DNA of 11,882 nt from Pseudomonadota bacterium (GCA_900299205.1 OMIW01000015.1:1-11882), one strand, 5' to 3'. Positions 1 through 7,266 are shown, numbered from the stretch's first letter. Notes: generated by a model from the sequence alone, not told the origin. Numbers and translations: made by a program.

Positions 1-378
1 AGCCAAGAGAACAGGTGGTACATAACACCCTCCCGTTTTAGTTCGAAATCATCCCGTCGGCCTTAGTATTGCTCATCCCATCGGTGGCGAGCACTAAAAA
101 AAGGGAAAATTGAAAAACCTCGGAGGAATAGCCCCTCCATGGCAAATGCGGGTGAGACGCTGGTGGTTGATTAAATGAGAGCACACCGATAGATTAATCG
201 AACAGCGTGCCGTATGAGCCGGATATGTCCGAATAAGTGAGGAGAAAGCTGCCGATACCATTCAGTGGAGCTCGATCCAGTGCTTTGTGCCCTCCACGCG
301 AGAAATGGGGTATATTTGTGGGCGTTAGTTGCTACAAGACGCTGCGTCCGCAAGCTTCGCCCGACCATAAGAGAACGC
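1..378. other. Upstream region of waaA, no supported gene
   Basis: No convincing coding region lies here. All three plus frames meet stops within the first 66 bases, so at most a short tail of an upstream gene could be present (for example the frame ending at TAG 39-41), and this cannot be verified. Visible elements are a 12-nt direct repeat, TCATCCCRTCGG at 49-60 and 73-84, and a GGAGG/CCTCC inverted repeat at 122-126/134-138. There is also a possible 11-residue leader ORF at 139-174, whose GGAGG lies 12 nt upstream, which is long for a ribosome site. Confidence 0.5.
167..195 (+). promoter_or_regulatory. Possible sigma70-type promoter for waaA operon
   Basis: TTGATT (167-172) is followed after 17 bp by TAGATT (190-195), each a partial match to the consensus boxes. 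Transcription from here would give a leader of roughly 180 nt before the chosen waaA start. This is pattern matching only, and the -10 box matches just four of six bases. Confidence 0.25.
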
Positions 379-1671
379 ATGCACCAAACCGTGCTATTTG
401 CCATCTACGCCACCCTGACGACTATCGCAGCCCCATTTGCGGCGGGATTGCTTGCAATCCGTCCCCGTGGTCGTGCGCGGCTTCGTGAGCGGTTCGGCTT
501 TTGGGGGGTGTCACGGGGGGCGTATGTCTGGTTCCACGGCGCGTCGGCAGGGGAGCTCAAGGGAATGGGGCCGGTGCTCGCGGAATGGCGACGTCGATTC
601 CCTGATGATCGCATCCTCGTGACAGCAACAACAGTAACGGGGCTTGAGGTCGTGGGCGCGTTGGCTGATGAGGTGCGGTTGTTGCCGTTCGATGGTTGGC
701 CCTTTATTAAGCGAGCGCTTCGTGGGCTGCGGATCTCCCTTTTTGTTGCGACCGAGACTGAGATCTGGCCCTCGCTGTTGTCGTTTCTTTCGGGTCGGGA
801 TGTTCCGTGTTGTCTGGTTAATGGGCGCATTTCTCAACGGTCGTTCCCCCATTATTGGCGTGTGCGGGACGTAGTAGGTCCTGCACTCTTGCGATTCGGG
901 TGGATAGGCTGCGGCGATCGTGATTCGTATGCGCGTTTCAGGGCGCTTGCCAGCGGCAGTAGTTCTGCGATTCCGGGACTTGATCAGATCGAGATGGCGG
1001 GGAATACCAAGTTCGATGTTGCGCGGCCCATTGCTCCCGGTCGAGGTGATCCCTTTTGGGATGGGTATCGCGATGACTCGCGGCCGACGATCGTGTTGGG
1101 GTGTATCCGCCCGAGTGAAGAGGATTGGTGGTTTGCGGCGATAGCAAGGCACCTGTCGGCGAGCGATGCGGGGCAACCGCGGCTTCGGGTAGTAGTTGCT
1201 CCCCGTCATAGGGAGAAGTTCGGTTATTTCGCCGAGCGTCTCGAAGCGGCCCAGTTGCCGTTTCAGCTCAGATCCTCGGGCACCTACGATCGCTCACGGC
1301 CGGTCGTGGTATTGGATCAGTTCGGTGAGCTTGCCCAGGCGTATGAGGGCGCTTCTGTTTCGTTCATTGGTGCGACCCTGATACCGTTGGGGGGACACAA
1401 TCCCCTTGAGGCGGCTGCGTGGGGAAGTTATGTCGTGGTAGGGCCGTCATTTGATACATACCAGCCGTTGATCGAGGAATTGGTTCAGCGGGGAGCGGGG
1501 GCGGTGATTCATTCAGCGGACGATATCGAGCGGATAGTAGGGGAGGTTATATCGGCACCGGATGCGATACGGACCCGGGGGCAAGAGGGCTTGGTCGTAT
1601 GGCAGTCTCAGCAGGGGGCAACGGCGCGGGTAATCGAACAGCTAGTCGCTTTCCGAGGTAGGATTTCGTGA
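379..1671 (+). CDS. waaA: 3-deoxy-D-manno-octulosonic acid (Kdo) transferase
   Basis: This GT-B glycosyltransferase transfers Kdo from CMP-Kdo to the lipid A precursor at the inner face of the cytoplasmic membrane, joining lipid A to the LPS core. From the ATG at 379 the protein has 430 residues, the usual family length. A hydrophobic N-terminal anchor spans about residues 3-25. The conserved HGASAGE (53-59) carries the catalytic-base Glu59, followed by TETEIWP (125-131), GNTKFD (208-213), APRHREKF (274-281) and the CMP-Kdo-binding GGHNPLEAAAWG (338-349). The frame stays open to a GTG at 265, but that adds 38 residues before the membrane anchor, so ATG 379 is preferred even though its ribosome site (AAGAGA) is weak. 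lpxK starts 10 nt downstream, so the two are almost certainly co-transcribed. Whether it adds one, two or three Kdo units cannot be read from sequence. Confidence 0.95.
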   Translation: MHQTVLFAIYATLTTIAAPFAAGLLAIRPRGRARLRERFGFWGVSRGAYVWFHGASAGELKGMGPVLAEWRRRFPDDRILVTATTVTGLEVVGALADEVRLLPFDGWPFIKRALRGLRISLFVATETEIWPSLLSFLSGRDVPCCLVNGRISQRSFPHYWRVRDVVGPALLRFGWIGCGDRDSYARFRALASGSSSAIPGLDQIEMAGNTKFDVARPIAPGRGDPFWDGYRDDSRPTIVLGCIRPSEEDWWFAAIARHLSASDAGQPRLRVVVAPRHREKFGYFAERLEAAQLPFQLRSSGTYDRSRPVVVLDQFGELAQAYEGASVSFIGATLIPLGGHNPLEAAAWGSYVVVGPSFDTYQPLIEELVQRGAGAVIHSADDIERIVGEVISAPDAIRTRGQEGLVVWQSQQGATARVIEQLVAFRGRIS

Positions 1672-1681
1672 GAGGTGCCGT

Positions 1682-2758
1682 GTGAGTATCCGGGGAATCG
1701 TGTCGCTTAAGCCGCCCGAAAATCGCGCAGTACACGCATCTTTGAGCGCCCTCTCATATTTTTACGGCGCTGTCGTGGATCTGAGGAATTGGCTTTACGA
1801 CCGGCATTTCCTCCCGACGTACCATTCTCCCCTTCCGGTGGTTTGTGTCGGAAATCTGGTTGCAGGTGGCTCGGGGAAGACGCCGCTGGTGCTTGCGCTT
1901 GCTGCTGCACTCAAAGCTCGGGGGCATACTCCCGTGATTCTTTCTCGCGGGTTCGGTGGGAGGCTGCGGGGGCCGCACCTGGTGGGAGATTCTGATAGTG
2001 TTGAATGTGTTGGTGATGAGCCACTCCTGATGGCGCGGCGTGGTCTGTGCGCCGTGGTAATCGCACGAGATCGGGTTTCTGGCACCCGTTTTATCGAGGG
2101 CATGGGATGTGCGACGGTTATCCTTCTCGATGATGGATTTCAGCACCGAAGGCTCGGCCGCATCTGCAACCTTGCGTGTTTTTTTGCGGGCTCAGATGAG
2201 GCCATCGAGGCGATAGTGAAGGGCTCGCTCCTGCCGGTGGGTCGATTTCGTGAGGATAGGAGTGCAGGATTGCGGCGGGCCGATGGTGTGGTGTTCTCAG
2301 ACCGAGGGGGAAGGATGACGGATGAGATGCTTTCCCTGGCAGGGAAGGTCATTCCACCATCACTGCCCGTGTATCACGTGAGGGCTCAGGCAGAACCGCC
2401 GATACGGGGAGGGGAGTTCCTCGCACCTGGCCCCGTCTGGCTCCTGAGCGCGATCGCGAACCCTGATGGTTTTCGTCAAGCGATGGAAGGGGCGGGATAT
2501 CCGGTTATCGGAGAATCACGATTTCCTGATCATCACCAATTTTCCCCAGCGGAGCTCCAGAGCGTTATCGGAGCAGCCAAGATGGATAACGGGGCTGAGT
2601 GTTCGATCGTGTGTACGGAGAAGGATTGGGTAAAGCTTGCCACGGATGTCCGTGATACGGTTTGGGTCGCGAAGCTGAGCGTTTATATACCGCACGAATT
2701 GATTTCCATGATTGACTCGAAGATTGCGGCTCATCGCTTACAGTCTCCATTCGCCTGA
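1682..2758 (+). CDS. lpxK: Tetraacyldisaccharide 4'-kinase (lipid A 4'-kinase)
   Basis: LpxK phosphorylates the 4' position of tetraacyldisaccharide-1-phosphate to give lipid IVA, the acceptor used by the WaaA encoded just upstream. The 358-residue protein has the family N-terminus (NWLYDR at 36-41), a P-loop GNLVAGGSGKTP at 57-68, GDEPLL at 111-116, the Walker-B/metal motif DDGFQHRRL (150-158), a LLPVGRFRE segment near 183-191, FPDHHQF (281-287) and TEKD (312-315). The start is GTG 1682 with AGAGG at 1671-1675 and 6-nt spacing; that ribosome site begins on the last base of the waaA stop. The waaA-lpxK gap is 10 nt, typical of translational coupling. No key residue seems to be missing. Confidence 0.96.
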   Translation: MSIRGIVSLKPPENRAVHASLSALSYFYGAVVDLRNWLYDRHFLPTYHSPLPVVCVGNLVAGGSGKTPLVLALAAALKARGHTPVILSRGFGGRLRGPHLVGDSDSVECVGDEPLLMARRGLCAVVIARDRVSGTRFIEGMGCATVILLDDGFQHRRLGRICNLACFFAGSDEAIEAIVKGSLLPVGRFREDRSAGLRRADGVVFSDRGGRMTDEMLSLAGKVIPPSLPVYHVRAQAEPPIRGGEFLAPGPVWLLSAIANPDGFRQAMEGAGYPVIGESRFPDHHQFSPAELQSVIGAAKMDNGAECSIVCTEKDWVKLATDVRDTVWVAKLSVYIPHELISMIDSKIAAHRLQSPFA

Positions 2759-2787
2759 ACTGACGAAATGTTAAGAGGGGGTATCAA

Positions 2788-4077
2788 GTGATGATCGCTC
2801 ATCAAGATTCTTGGGTTAATAGTGCTAATCGAGGTGACTATTCGATTGCGAATCTTCCTTATGGGGTATTCCGTGATCGGGGTGATGTGGGGGTAGGGGT
2901 AGCAATCGGAGATGAAATTCTCGACCTCTCGGCGGTAATGGCGCTTGGTTATTTTGAAGGGCTCGCGAGAGAACTACCCGCACTCGCCGGACAGGAGATC
3001 TTCGCGGCGTCATCGCTCAACCGATTTATCGCAGGTGGTCCTACGGTGTGGCGGGCGGTTCGCTCTCGGATTCAGGAGCTTCTCTCTGCCCGTAATAATG
3101 AGATGGCGAAATTCGCGAGTCAGGTGTTCCGTAAACGAGCAACGACCGAGTTGTTGTTACCGGTTGAAGTTGGTGATTACACCGATTTTTATAGCTCAAT
3201 TCAGCACGCGACAAACGTCGGTAAGTTGTTCAGACCCGATAACCCCCTCCTTCCTAATTGGCGCCATCTTCCGATTGGGTATCACGGTCGCGCATCCTCC
3301 ATCGTTGTATCGGGCACAGAGATCACCCGCCCGAGTGGGCAGGTGCTTCCTCCGGGTGCAGAGGTGCCTGTGTTTCAGCGCACTAATGCCCTCGATATTG
3401 AGCTTGAACTTGCATTTATTGTGGGGGCGACAACTGCTCTTGGGGAGACGATCCCGGTTGCGTCAGCGGAGGAGGCGATCTTCGGAGTTGCTCTTTTCAA
3501 CGACTGGACGGCCCGCGATATTCAAAAGTGGGAATACGTTCCATTGGGCCCGTTCCTTGGAAAAAATTTTGCGTCTTCGATGGCTTCGTGGATCACTCCG
3601 ATGGATGCGCTTGAACCGTTTCGGGTCGCCGGTCCGATGCAGGAACCGCCTCCGCTCCCCTATTTGCGAACGACGGGGCGACACCACTTTGATATCGAGC
3701 TCTCGGTGACTCTTGAAGGCGTGGAAGGGGAGTCGGTGACGATGTGCCGGACAAATGCACGCCACCTTTACTGGAGTATGGCTCAACAACTGGCCCATCA
3801 TACCTCCAATGGCTGTAACGTGCGGGTAGGGGATGTGATGGCTTCAGGGACGATTAGTGGCGATAAGGCGGGTTCGTGGGGCTCGCTGCTTGAGGCGACG
3901 TTCGGAGGCAAAACGCCGATTCAGGGACCGGCGGGGAGAGATCGGCGATTTCTCGAGGATGGCGACACGGTGACGATCCGGGGTTGGGCGGAGCGAGGGG
4001 ATGTTCGGATTGGATTGGGAGAGGTTGTGGGGAGAATTCGGGGGGGGCATAAGGACGACGGAACTGCCGGCAGATAG
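2788..4077 (+). CDS. fahA: Fumarylacetoacetase (fumarylacetoacetate hydrolase)
   Basis: This cytosolic enzyme hydrolyses 4-fumarylacetoacetate to fumarate and acetoacetate, the last step of the homogentisate branch of tyrosine degradation. The 429-residue protein is full length and aligns with mammalian FAH at an offset of 6-7 residues. Metal ligands correspond to Asp133, Glu205, Glu207 and Asp239. The catalytic His is His140, with Tyr135, Arg149, Tyr165, Gln246 and Lys259 also retained (motifs DYTDFYSSIQHATNVG, DIELELAF, NDWTARDIQKWEY). It starts at GTG 2788, or at the adjacent in-frame ATG 2791, behind a purine-rich AAGAGGGGG at 2773-2781. It lies 29 nt after lpxK on the same strand, so it is probably in the same transcript. 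No other tyrosine-pathway gene is visible in the window. The placement in a lipid A operon is odd, but the enzyme identification is firm. Confidence 0.97.
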   Translation: MMIAHQDSWVNSANRGDYSIANLPYGVFRDRGDVGVGVAIGDEILDLSAVMALGYFEGLARELPALAGQEIFAASSLNRFIAGGPTVWRAVRSRIQELLSARNNEMAKFASQVFRKRATTELLLPVEVGDYTDFYSSIQHATNVGKLFRPDNPLLPNWRHLPIGYHGRASSIVVSGTEITRPSGQVLPPGAEVPVFQRTNALDIELELAFIVGATTALGETIPVASAEEAIFGVALFNDWTARDIQKWEYVPLGPFLGKNFASSMASWITPMDALEPFRVAGPMQEPPPLPYLRTTGRHHFDIELSVTLEGVEGESVTMCRTNARHLYWSMAQQLAHHTSNGCNVRVGDVMASGTISGDKAGSWGSLLEATFGGKTPIQGPAGRDRRFLEDGDTVTIRGWAERGDVRIGLGEVVGRIRGGHKDDGTAGR

Positions 4078-4109
4078 AGGAGTCTTGGCCTATAGAGGAG
4101 TCTTAGCCT
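4074..4109 (+). repeat. 18-bp tandem duplication over the fahA stop codon
   Basis: Two abutting 18-nt units, 4074-4091 and 4092-4109, differ at a single position (ATAGAGGAGTCTTRGCCT). The first contains the fahA stop TAG (4075-4077). A partial echo, GAGGAGTCCG, follows near 4135-4144. It looks like a recent slippage duplication; no function is evident. Confidence 0.85.
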
Positions 4110-4184
4110 GGTGTGCTCCGTGGTTTTGATAATCGAGGAGTCCGAACGCTGGAAGAGTGGCTCGCCACAACGAACGCGAAGAGG

Positions 4185-4251
4185 GAAAAACCGGTGCAGT
4201 CTCGATTCGAGGACCGCACCGGGAAATGAAAAACCGAATCGGGAAAAACCG
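4185..4251. repeat. Three copies of GAAAAACCG
   Basis: The exact 9-mer GAAAAACCG occurs at 4185-4193, 4228-4236 and 4243-4251. On the minus strand each reads CGGTTTTTC, and the 4185 copy forms the U-tract end of the terminator hairpin. The other two could be remnants of duplicated terminator tails. Confidence 0.7.
4186..4222 (-). terminator. Rho-independent terminator for the PIN-PhoH gene
   Basis: On the minus strand, CCGGTGC (4222-4216) pairs perfectly with GCACCGG (4197-4191), and an inner CTCG/CGAG pairing closes the apical loop. Five T residues follow immediately (4190-4186). It lies about 113 nt downstream of the phoH2 stop in the correct orientation. The plus strand lacks a T-run after the hairpin, so it serves the minus-strand gene only. 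Confidence 0.65.
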
Positions 4252-4262
4252 TCGGGTAGAGG

Positions 4263-4300
4263 GCGGTCGAAGGGGGTGGGGTGCCCAAGCGGTCGACCGC
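4263..4300. repeat. Inverted repeat GCGGTCGA / TCGACCGC
   Basis: Perfect 8-bp arms at 4263-4270 and 4293-4300 enclose a 22-nt loop. The right arm is itself part of a 12-bp palindrome, GCGGTCGACCGC (4289-4300). It lies between the phoH2 stop and the terminator and may be 3' mRNA structure or a protein-binding dyad. Confidence 0.6.
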
Positions 4301-4334
4301 GCATCAGGGGGGCCACTTCGCACAGGTCCCTCCG

Positions 4335-5753
4335 TTACAAGAGAAGAGCTGCCATGGAGGCAAGCGGTGAGCGCAGTCCCTCTTTGAGAGTGATGTGCCC
4401 TGACAGTTCCTGGGTGCGGAACCTCTCAATAGTAACGGCGAGGCCATTAGCGTTGGGGGAGACACCTCCATGAGGGCTGTCGACCTGATGGAGATCGCCG
4501 AGAAGGACCACCTTCGAACCTTCACCTGCTCGGGTGATGATAGTCTTTATCATCTTTAGAGTAAGGTTTTGAGCCTCATCCACGACGATAAAGGATGAAC
4601 GGATACTCCTTCCCCGAAGGTAGGTTATCGGCTCCTTTCTCACCTCAACAAGAGAGCTGGGGGCAGAATATGCCGCCATGTCATTGAGCTGCCCCTTGGA
4701 GCGTTGACTCTGACGTCCACGCCCCTGCAAAGAGGGGTAGTGGTTCATCAGGTCTCGTCCACTGAGAGCCATTTCTCGAATGACCGCCAAATTGTCCTCA
4801 AAGCAGTCCATGTAAGGACTGATCTTCTTCGTGACATCTCCCGGGACGGAGCCAGGGTCCCTTCCAATCGGTTCAAGTGCCCTTGTCACGATCACCTCTG
4901 CATACCTACCATGTACGACCTGATGAAGGCCGGAAGAGAGAGTAAGCAGTGTCTTACCGGTGCCTGCGGTGCCAGTAATAGTCACCACGGGTATTGCCGG
5001 ATCGAGCAGCAGATGAAGAGCCAGCTGTTGTTCGCGATTCTTCGCCGTAATCCCCATGACACTTGAAAGAGCCTCGGGATTGAGGGGAAGAATTTGCGCA
5101 CAATCTGCACTCACGATTCCGAGCGCAGTCTCATCTCCGACGGTAACCGAGACCGTTTCATGAGGACTCATCGACGGCTTCGGCTGTTTTGCCACAGTCG
5201 AAGCGGTTCCTTTGGAGAGGGCTTCGAAGATCGTTTGCTTCGCTGACTCAGAACCGATGATCTCACGGTGGCCCGTGTAGACCTCGCTCCGTGATACCTT
5301 CCATTCCTCGCCTTTGATGCGAAGAAGATCGGCAGCAAGTTGGACGCCAAAGTCGTTGGTGAGGAGCACCACCGACTCATAGAGACGGCGCACACGATAG
5401 GCCGTCGCAAGGATGCGAAGATCCGACTCGTTCGAGACATGGGCTCTCAGCATGGACCGCACAATCGCGAGGTCGCTTTCGTCATAGGTCATCCACTGCA
5501 CCGTCTCACCGGAAGGAAGAGTGACTCCTCGCTCGAGGGAGCCCTGCTTCTTGAGTTTCTTGAGGGCGCGAAGCGCATCTCGTGCTTGCCTTGAACGCAC
5601 ATCGTCATCACGGCTTCGTGGTGACTTGAGCTTGTCGAGCTCATGGAGCGCCTCGAGCGGGATGAGGACGGTGGTCGGACCCAGAGACGTCAGGACATCC
5701 GGGTGGCTCATCAACACATTGGTGTCGATGACGAAACAACTACCCCTTTCCAT
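4335..5753 (-). CDS. phoH2: PIN-domain / PhoH-family ATPase (PhoH2-type)
   Basis: The 472-residue protein fuses an N-terminal PIN nuclease domain (about 5-150) to a C-terminal PhoH ATPase domain (about 228-465). PIN acidic residues are visible as Asp10 (VIDTNVL), Glu38, Asp111 (NESDLRILA) and Asp134 (LTNDFG). The PhoH half has Walker A GTAGTGKT (261-268), VTRALEPIGRDPG (289-301), VPGDVTKKISPYMD (303-316), RGRSIRSSFIVVDEAQN (380-396, Walker B) and LLGDLHQVDSP (417-427). Known PIN-PhoH proteins (mycobacterial PhoH2, Bacillus YlaK type) are sequence-dependent RNA helicase/RNases, so a role in RNA processing or decay is inferred. The start is ATG 5753 with AAAGG 6 nt upstream. It is transcribed alone, convergent with fahA, and ends at a good terminator. 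All expected catalytic motifs are present. Confidence 0.93.
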   Translation of the reverse strand: MERGSCFVIDTNVLMSHPDVLTSLGPTTVLIPLEALHELDKLKSPRSRDDDVRSRQARDALRALKKLKKQGSLERGVTLPSGETVQWMTYDESDLAIVRSMLRAHVSNESDLRILATAYRVRRLYESVVLLTNDFGVQLAADLLRIKGEEWKVSRSEVYTGHREIIGSESAKQTIFEALSKGTASTVAKQPKPSMSPHETVSVTVGDETALGIVSADCAQILPLNPEALSSVMGITAKNREQQLALHLLLDPAIPVVTITGTAGTGKTLLTLSSGLHQVVHGRYAEVIVTRALEPIGRDPGSVPGDVTKKISPYMDCFEDNLAVIREMALSGRDLMNHYPSLQGRGRQSQRSKGQLNDMAAYSAPSSLVEVRKEPITYLRGRSIRSSFIVVDEAQNLTLKMIKTIITRAGEGSKVVLLGDLHQVDSPHGGVSPNANGLAVTIERFRTQELSGHITLKEGLRSPLASMAALLL

Positions 5754-5777
5754 ATAAAACCTTTGCGAAACCCCTCC

Positions 5778-5807
5778 TCTCTAGCAGCTTTAGTCCTCAC
5801 CTGTCAA
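5778..5807 (-). promoter_or_regulatory. Candidate promoter for phoH2 (TTGACA)
   Basis: A perfect -35 box TTGACA reads on the minus strand at 5807-5802, followed after 18 bp by a weak -10, TAGAGA (5783-5778). Transcription would begin near 5771, leaving a leader of about 18 nt that still includes the ribosome site. Confidence 0.4.
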
Positions 5808-5859
5808 AGAGACATCCGCTCACACAACCAACACAAAAAAAAGGGCTCCAATTTTACCG

Positions 5860-5865
5860 ATTATA
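5860..5865 (-). promoter_or_regulatory. Alternative -10 element TATAAT for phoH2
   Basis: A perfect minus-strand TATAAT lies about 107 nt upstream of the phoH2 start. No good -35 sits at 16-18 bp; the nearest TTGACC (5897-5892) is 26 bp away. It is an alternative to the TTGACA candidate nearer the gene. Confidence 0.25.
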
Positions 5866-5921
5866 TTTCCCCCTTAAATCCGCATTTTTGGGGTCAATTC
5901 GGAACTTCTCCTACCATCCTC

Positions 5922-5951
5922 TTGAAGTACACTCCCCCTGTCAGGTATACA
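5922..5951 (+). promoter_or_regulatory. Candidate promoter for the DUF4405-like gene
   Basis: TTGAAG (5922-5927), an 18-bp spacer and TATACA (5946-5951) form a plausible sigma70-type promoter. Transcription would start near 5958 and yield a leader of about 37 nt before ATG 5995. An 8-mer, TACACTCC, at 5928-5935 and again at 5948-5955 is spaced exactly 20 bp across this promoter and could be a paired operator half-site. An A10T5 tract follows at 5959-5973. Confidence 0.4.
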
Positions 5952-5994
5952 CTCCTTGAAAAAAAAAATTTTTCTCCCCCATCCCGTTTCTGCC

Positions 5995-6378
5995 ATGACC
6001 AAAACATCCGCCCTCAAGCTCGTTAACGGACTCCTTTATGTCGTCAGCACCTGCCTTTTCTGTTCAGGGCTTGTTCTTGAGTACCGGCTTGAGGGACGGG
6101 GACTGCGGGGAGCCCAGCTTTTAATGATGACGAAGCATACCTGGACGGAGGTGCACTTCATCTTGGGTTTATCGACAGCGACCCTTGTAGTGGCCCACCT
6201 CTGGCTCAATTGGGGATGGATCGTAAAAGTCGCAACGAGTGGGGCGCGGTCTCGGTTGATAGGAACCGTCGGATTTGCCGTTTTTGCCATCGGTATAGCG
6301 CTGCTCGCGCCCATTACCCTCCCCGATGACCAGCAACCGCAAGAGTCGGGACGCGGTCAGTGGCAGTGGTGGCGATAG
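5995..6378 (+). CDS. Small three-helix membrane protein, DUF4405-like
   Basis: The 127-residue integral membrane protein has three predicted transmembrane helices, at about residues 8-29, 54-75 and 88-107, and a charged C-terminal tail ending QWQWWR. The TKHTWTEVHFILG...HLWLNW pattern (47-73) matches what I know of the DUF4405 family: histidines, Trp, then H-x-x-L-N-W at the helix end. His54 and His68 are 14 apart in one helix, a spacing found in haem-ligating helices of b-type cytochromes, so haem binding is possible but inferred. ATG 5995 was chosen over TTG 5956 because 5956 lies upstream of or at the likely transcription start; no strong ribosome site is visible. The last 65 nt overlap the 3' end of the convergent KfrA-like gene. 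Function is unknown. Confidence 0.7.
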   Translation: MTKTSALKLVNGLLYVVSTCLFCSGLVLEYRLEGRGLRGAQLLMMTKHTWTEVHFILGLSTATLVVAHLWLNWGWIVKVATSGARSRLIGTVGFAVFAIGIALLAPITLPDDQQPQESGRGQWQWWR

Positions 6379-7219
6379 AGGCGGGGGCGAGCTGCGAACT
6401 GAGCATATGAGAGAGCTGCCCGAGCTGTGTGGTTAGTTCTGTATACCGGGTCCGTTCATGTGCGATGTGCTCCCGCAGAAGGGTAACCTCGCGTTGAAGC
6501 CCCTCGCGTTCTCCTTGGCTCGAGAGAGTGCTGCCCTGCAACTCCTCGATCCGTTCGCGAGCAATTGTGTTTTCCCCGCGCAGTGCAGCCTGCTCCTGCA
6601 GAAGCCTTTCGACGGTGGCCGAGTGATTAGCAACCGCTTCTCGGTTACTCTGTTCCTGTTCGGCGATCGTTCCTCGAAGGTTCGCGATGATCTGTGTGCG
6701 TTCGTCGAGCTCTCGTTTCGCTTCGCCTAAAAGACGCGCGGCGTGCTCATAATCGGTGACCGCCCGAGCCTTGGCTGCCTCAGCGCTTAATCGCCGGGTC
6801 TCGACCATCACCACCTCTTCTCGAGCTCGAGCTAGCTCAGCGCGCACCTCTTCCAGCTTTCCCTGAAGGGTGTCGACCATCTGTGATGCGGCCTCAAGAT
6901 CCTGAAGGGTGCCTGCGTGATGTGATTCAAGCTCTTCCCGCAAAGCCGCCGTTTTGCGCGCCATCGATGATTGAGCTACTCGCCATACCTCTCGCGCGAA
7001 TCCTCGCGAAGCGGTGACGAGAAGCTCAGGAAGTTCACTCTCATTAGCTCCCGAACCGCCACTCTCATCCCGTGCTTCCCGCCACAGTCGGAGATATTTC
7101 TGAATTGTCGAGAATGAACCGCTCCCAAGGTGCATACGCACCTGCAAATAGGTCGGTTCAGAGCCATTTTGCGCAAGTGAATCAGCCGCTTCAAATACTT
7201 GTTCTTTGGTAATTGCCAT
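6314..7219 (-). CDS. KfrA-type DNA-binding coiled-coil protein
   Basis: The 301-residue protein opens with a KfrA N-terminal-type helix-turn-helix region (about residues 1-50), recognisable from ITKEQVFEAADSLAQNG, PTYLQVRMHLG and GSFSTIQKYLRLW. A low-complexity linker (51-65) follows, then a long Glu/Arg/Ala/Leu-rich coiled coil from about 85 to 275, and a short tail. KfrA was described on IncP and related plasmids as an autorepressing DNA-binding protein with an extended alpha-helical tail; chromosomal relatives exist with unknown roles. The ATG at 7219 is preceded by CGGGG 5 nt away. A 7-bp-arm inverted repeat at 7245-7266, between the start and the likely promoter, is a natural candidate for an autoregulatory operator. 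It is divergent from the PAS-protein gene and overlaps the membrane-protein gene at its 3' end. Family assignment is fairly sure; role is not. Confidence 0.82.
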   Translation of the reverse strand: MAITKEQVFEAADSLAQNGSEPTYLQVRMHLGSGSFSTIQKYLRLWREARDESGGSGANESELPELLVTASRGFAREVWRVAQSSMARKTAALREELESHHAGTLQDLEAASQMVDTLQGKLEEVRAELARAREEVVMVETRRLSAEAAKARAVTDYEHAARLLGEAKRELDERTQIIANLRGTIAEQEQSNREAVANHSATVERLLQEQAALRGENTIARERIEELQGSTLSSQGEREGLQREVTLLREHIAHERTRYTELTTQLGQLSHMLSSQLAPASIATTATDRVPTLAVAGHRGG

Positions 7220-7244
7220 CCAATACCCCGTTTTGCCAAAGGCT

Positions 7245-7266
7245 AGATCCGCGAACAGACGGATCT
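7245..7266. promoter_or_regulatory. Inverted repeat, possible KfrA-like operator
   Basis: AGATCCG (7245-7251) and CGGATCT (7260-7266) are perfect 7-bp arms around an 8-bp centre, 25 nt upstream of the KfrA-like start codon. A minus-strand GATAAT (7291-7286) could be the -10 box, placing the repeat in the early transcribed region where a bound repressor would block transcription. That it is bound by the adjacent protein is inference. Confidence 0.5.

Noticed and set aside
63-97. TTAGT/ACTAA plus GCTC/GAGC stem near the window start as a terminator
   Set aside because: The arms need a 3-nt bulge, and the following run is A rather than T on the plus strand, so it does not fit an intrinsic terminator in either direction.
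139-192. Two tiny leader ORFs (11 and 5 residues) ahead of waaA
   Set aside because: The GGAGG is 12 nt from the first ATG and is partly paired with CCTCC; there is no biased amino acid run to suggest attenuation.
265-378. N-terminal extension of WaaA from GTG 265
   Set aside because: It adds 38 residues ahead of the normal membrane anchor, has no well-placed ribosome site, and ATG 379 gives the usual family length.
511-1209. Minus-strand open frame of 232 residues inside waaA
   Set aside because: It is Arg/Pro/Thr-rich, shows no motif, and is fully antisense to a strongly supported gene; it results from the codon usage of waaA.
2945-3709. Plus-strand 254-residue frame inside fahA
   Set aside because: Out of frame with a complete fumarylacetoacetase whose active-site residues all match; composition is Arg/Ser-rich and lacks motifs.
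5643-6026. Plus-strand frame spanning the phoH2 start and the divergent promoter region
   Set aside because: It is antisense to phoH2 at one end and runs through A/T-rich promoter-like DNA; the protein is low-complexity with no motif.
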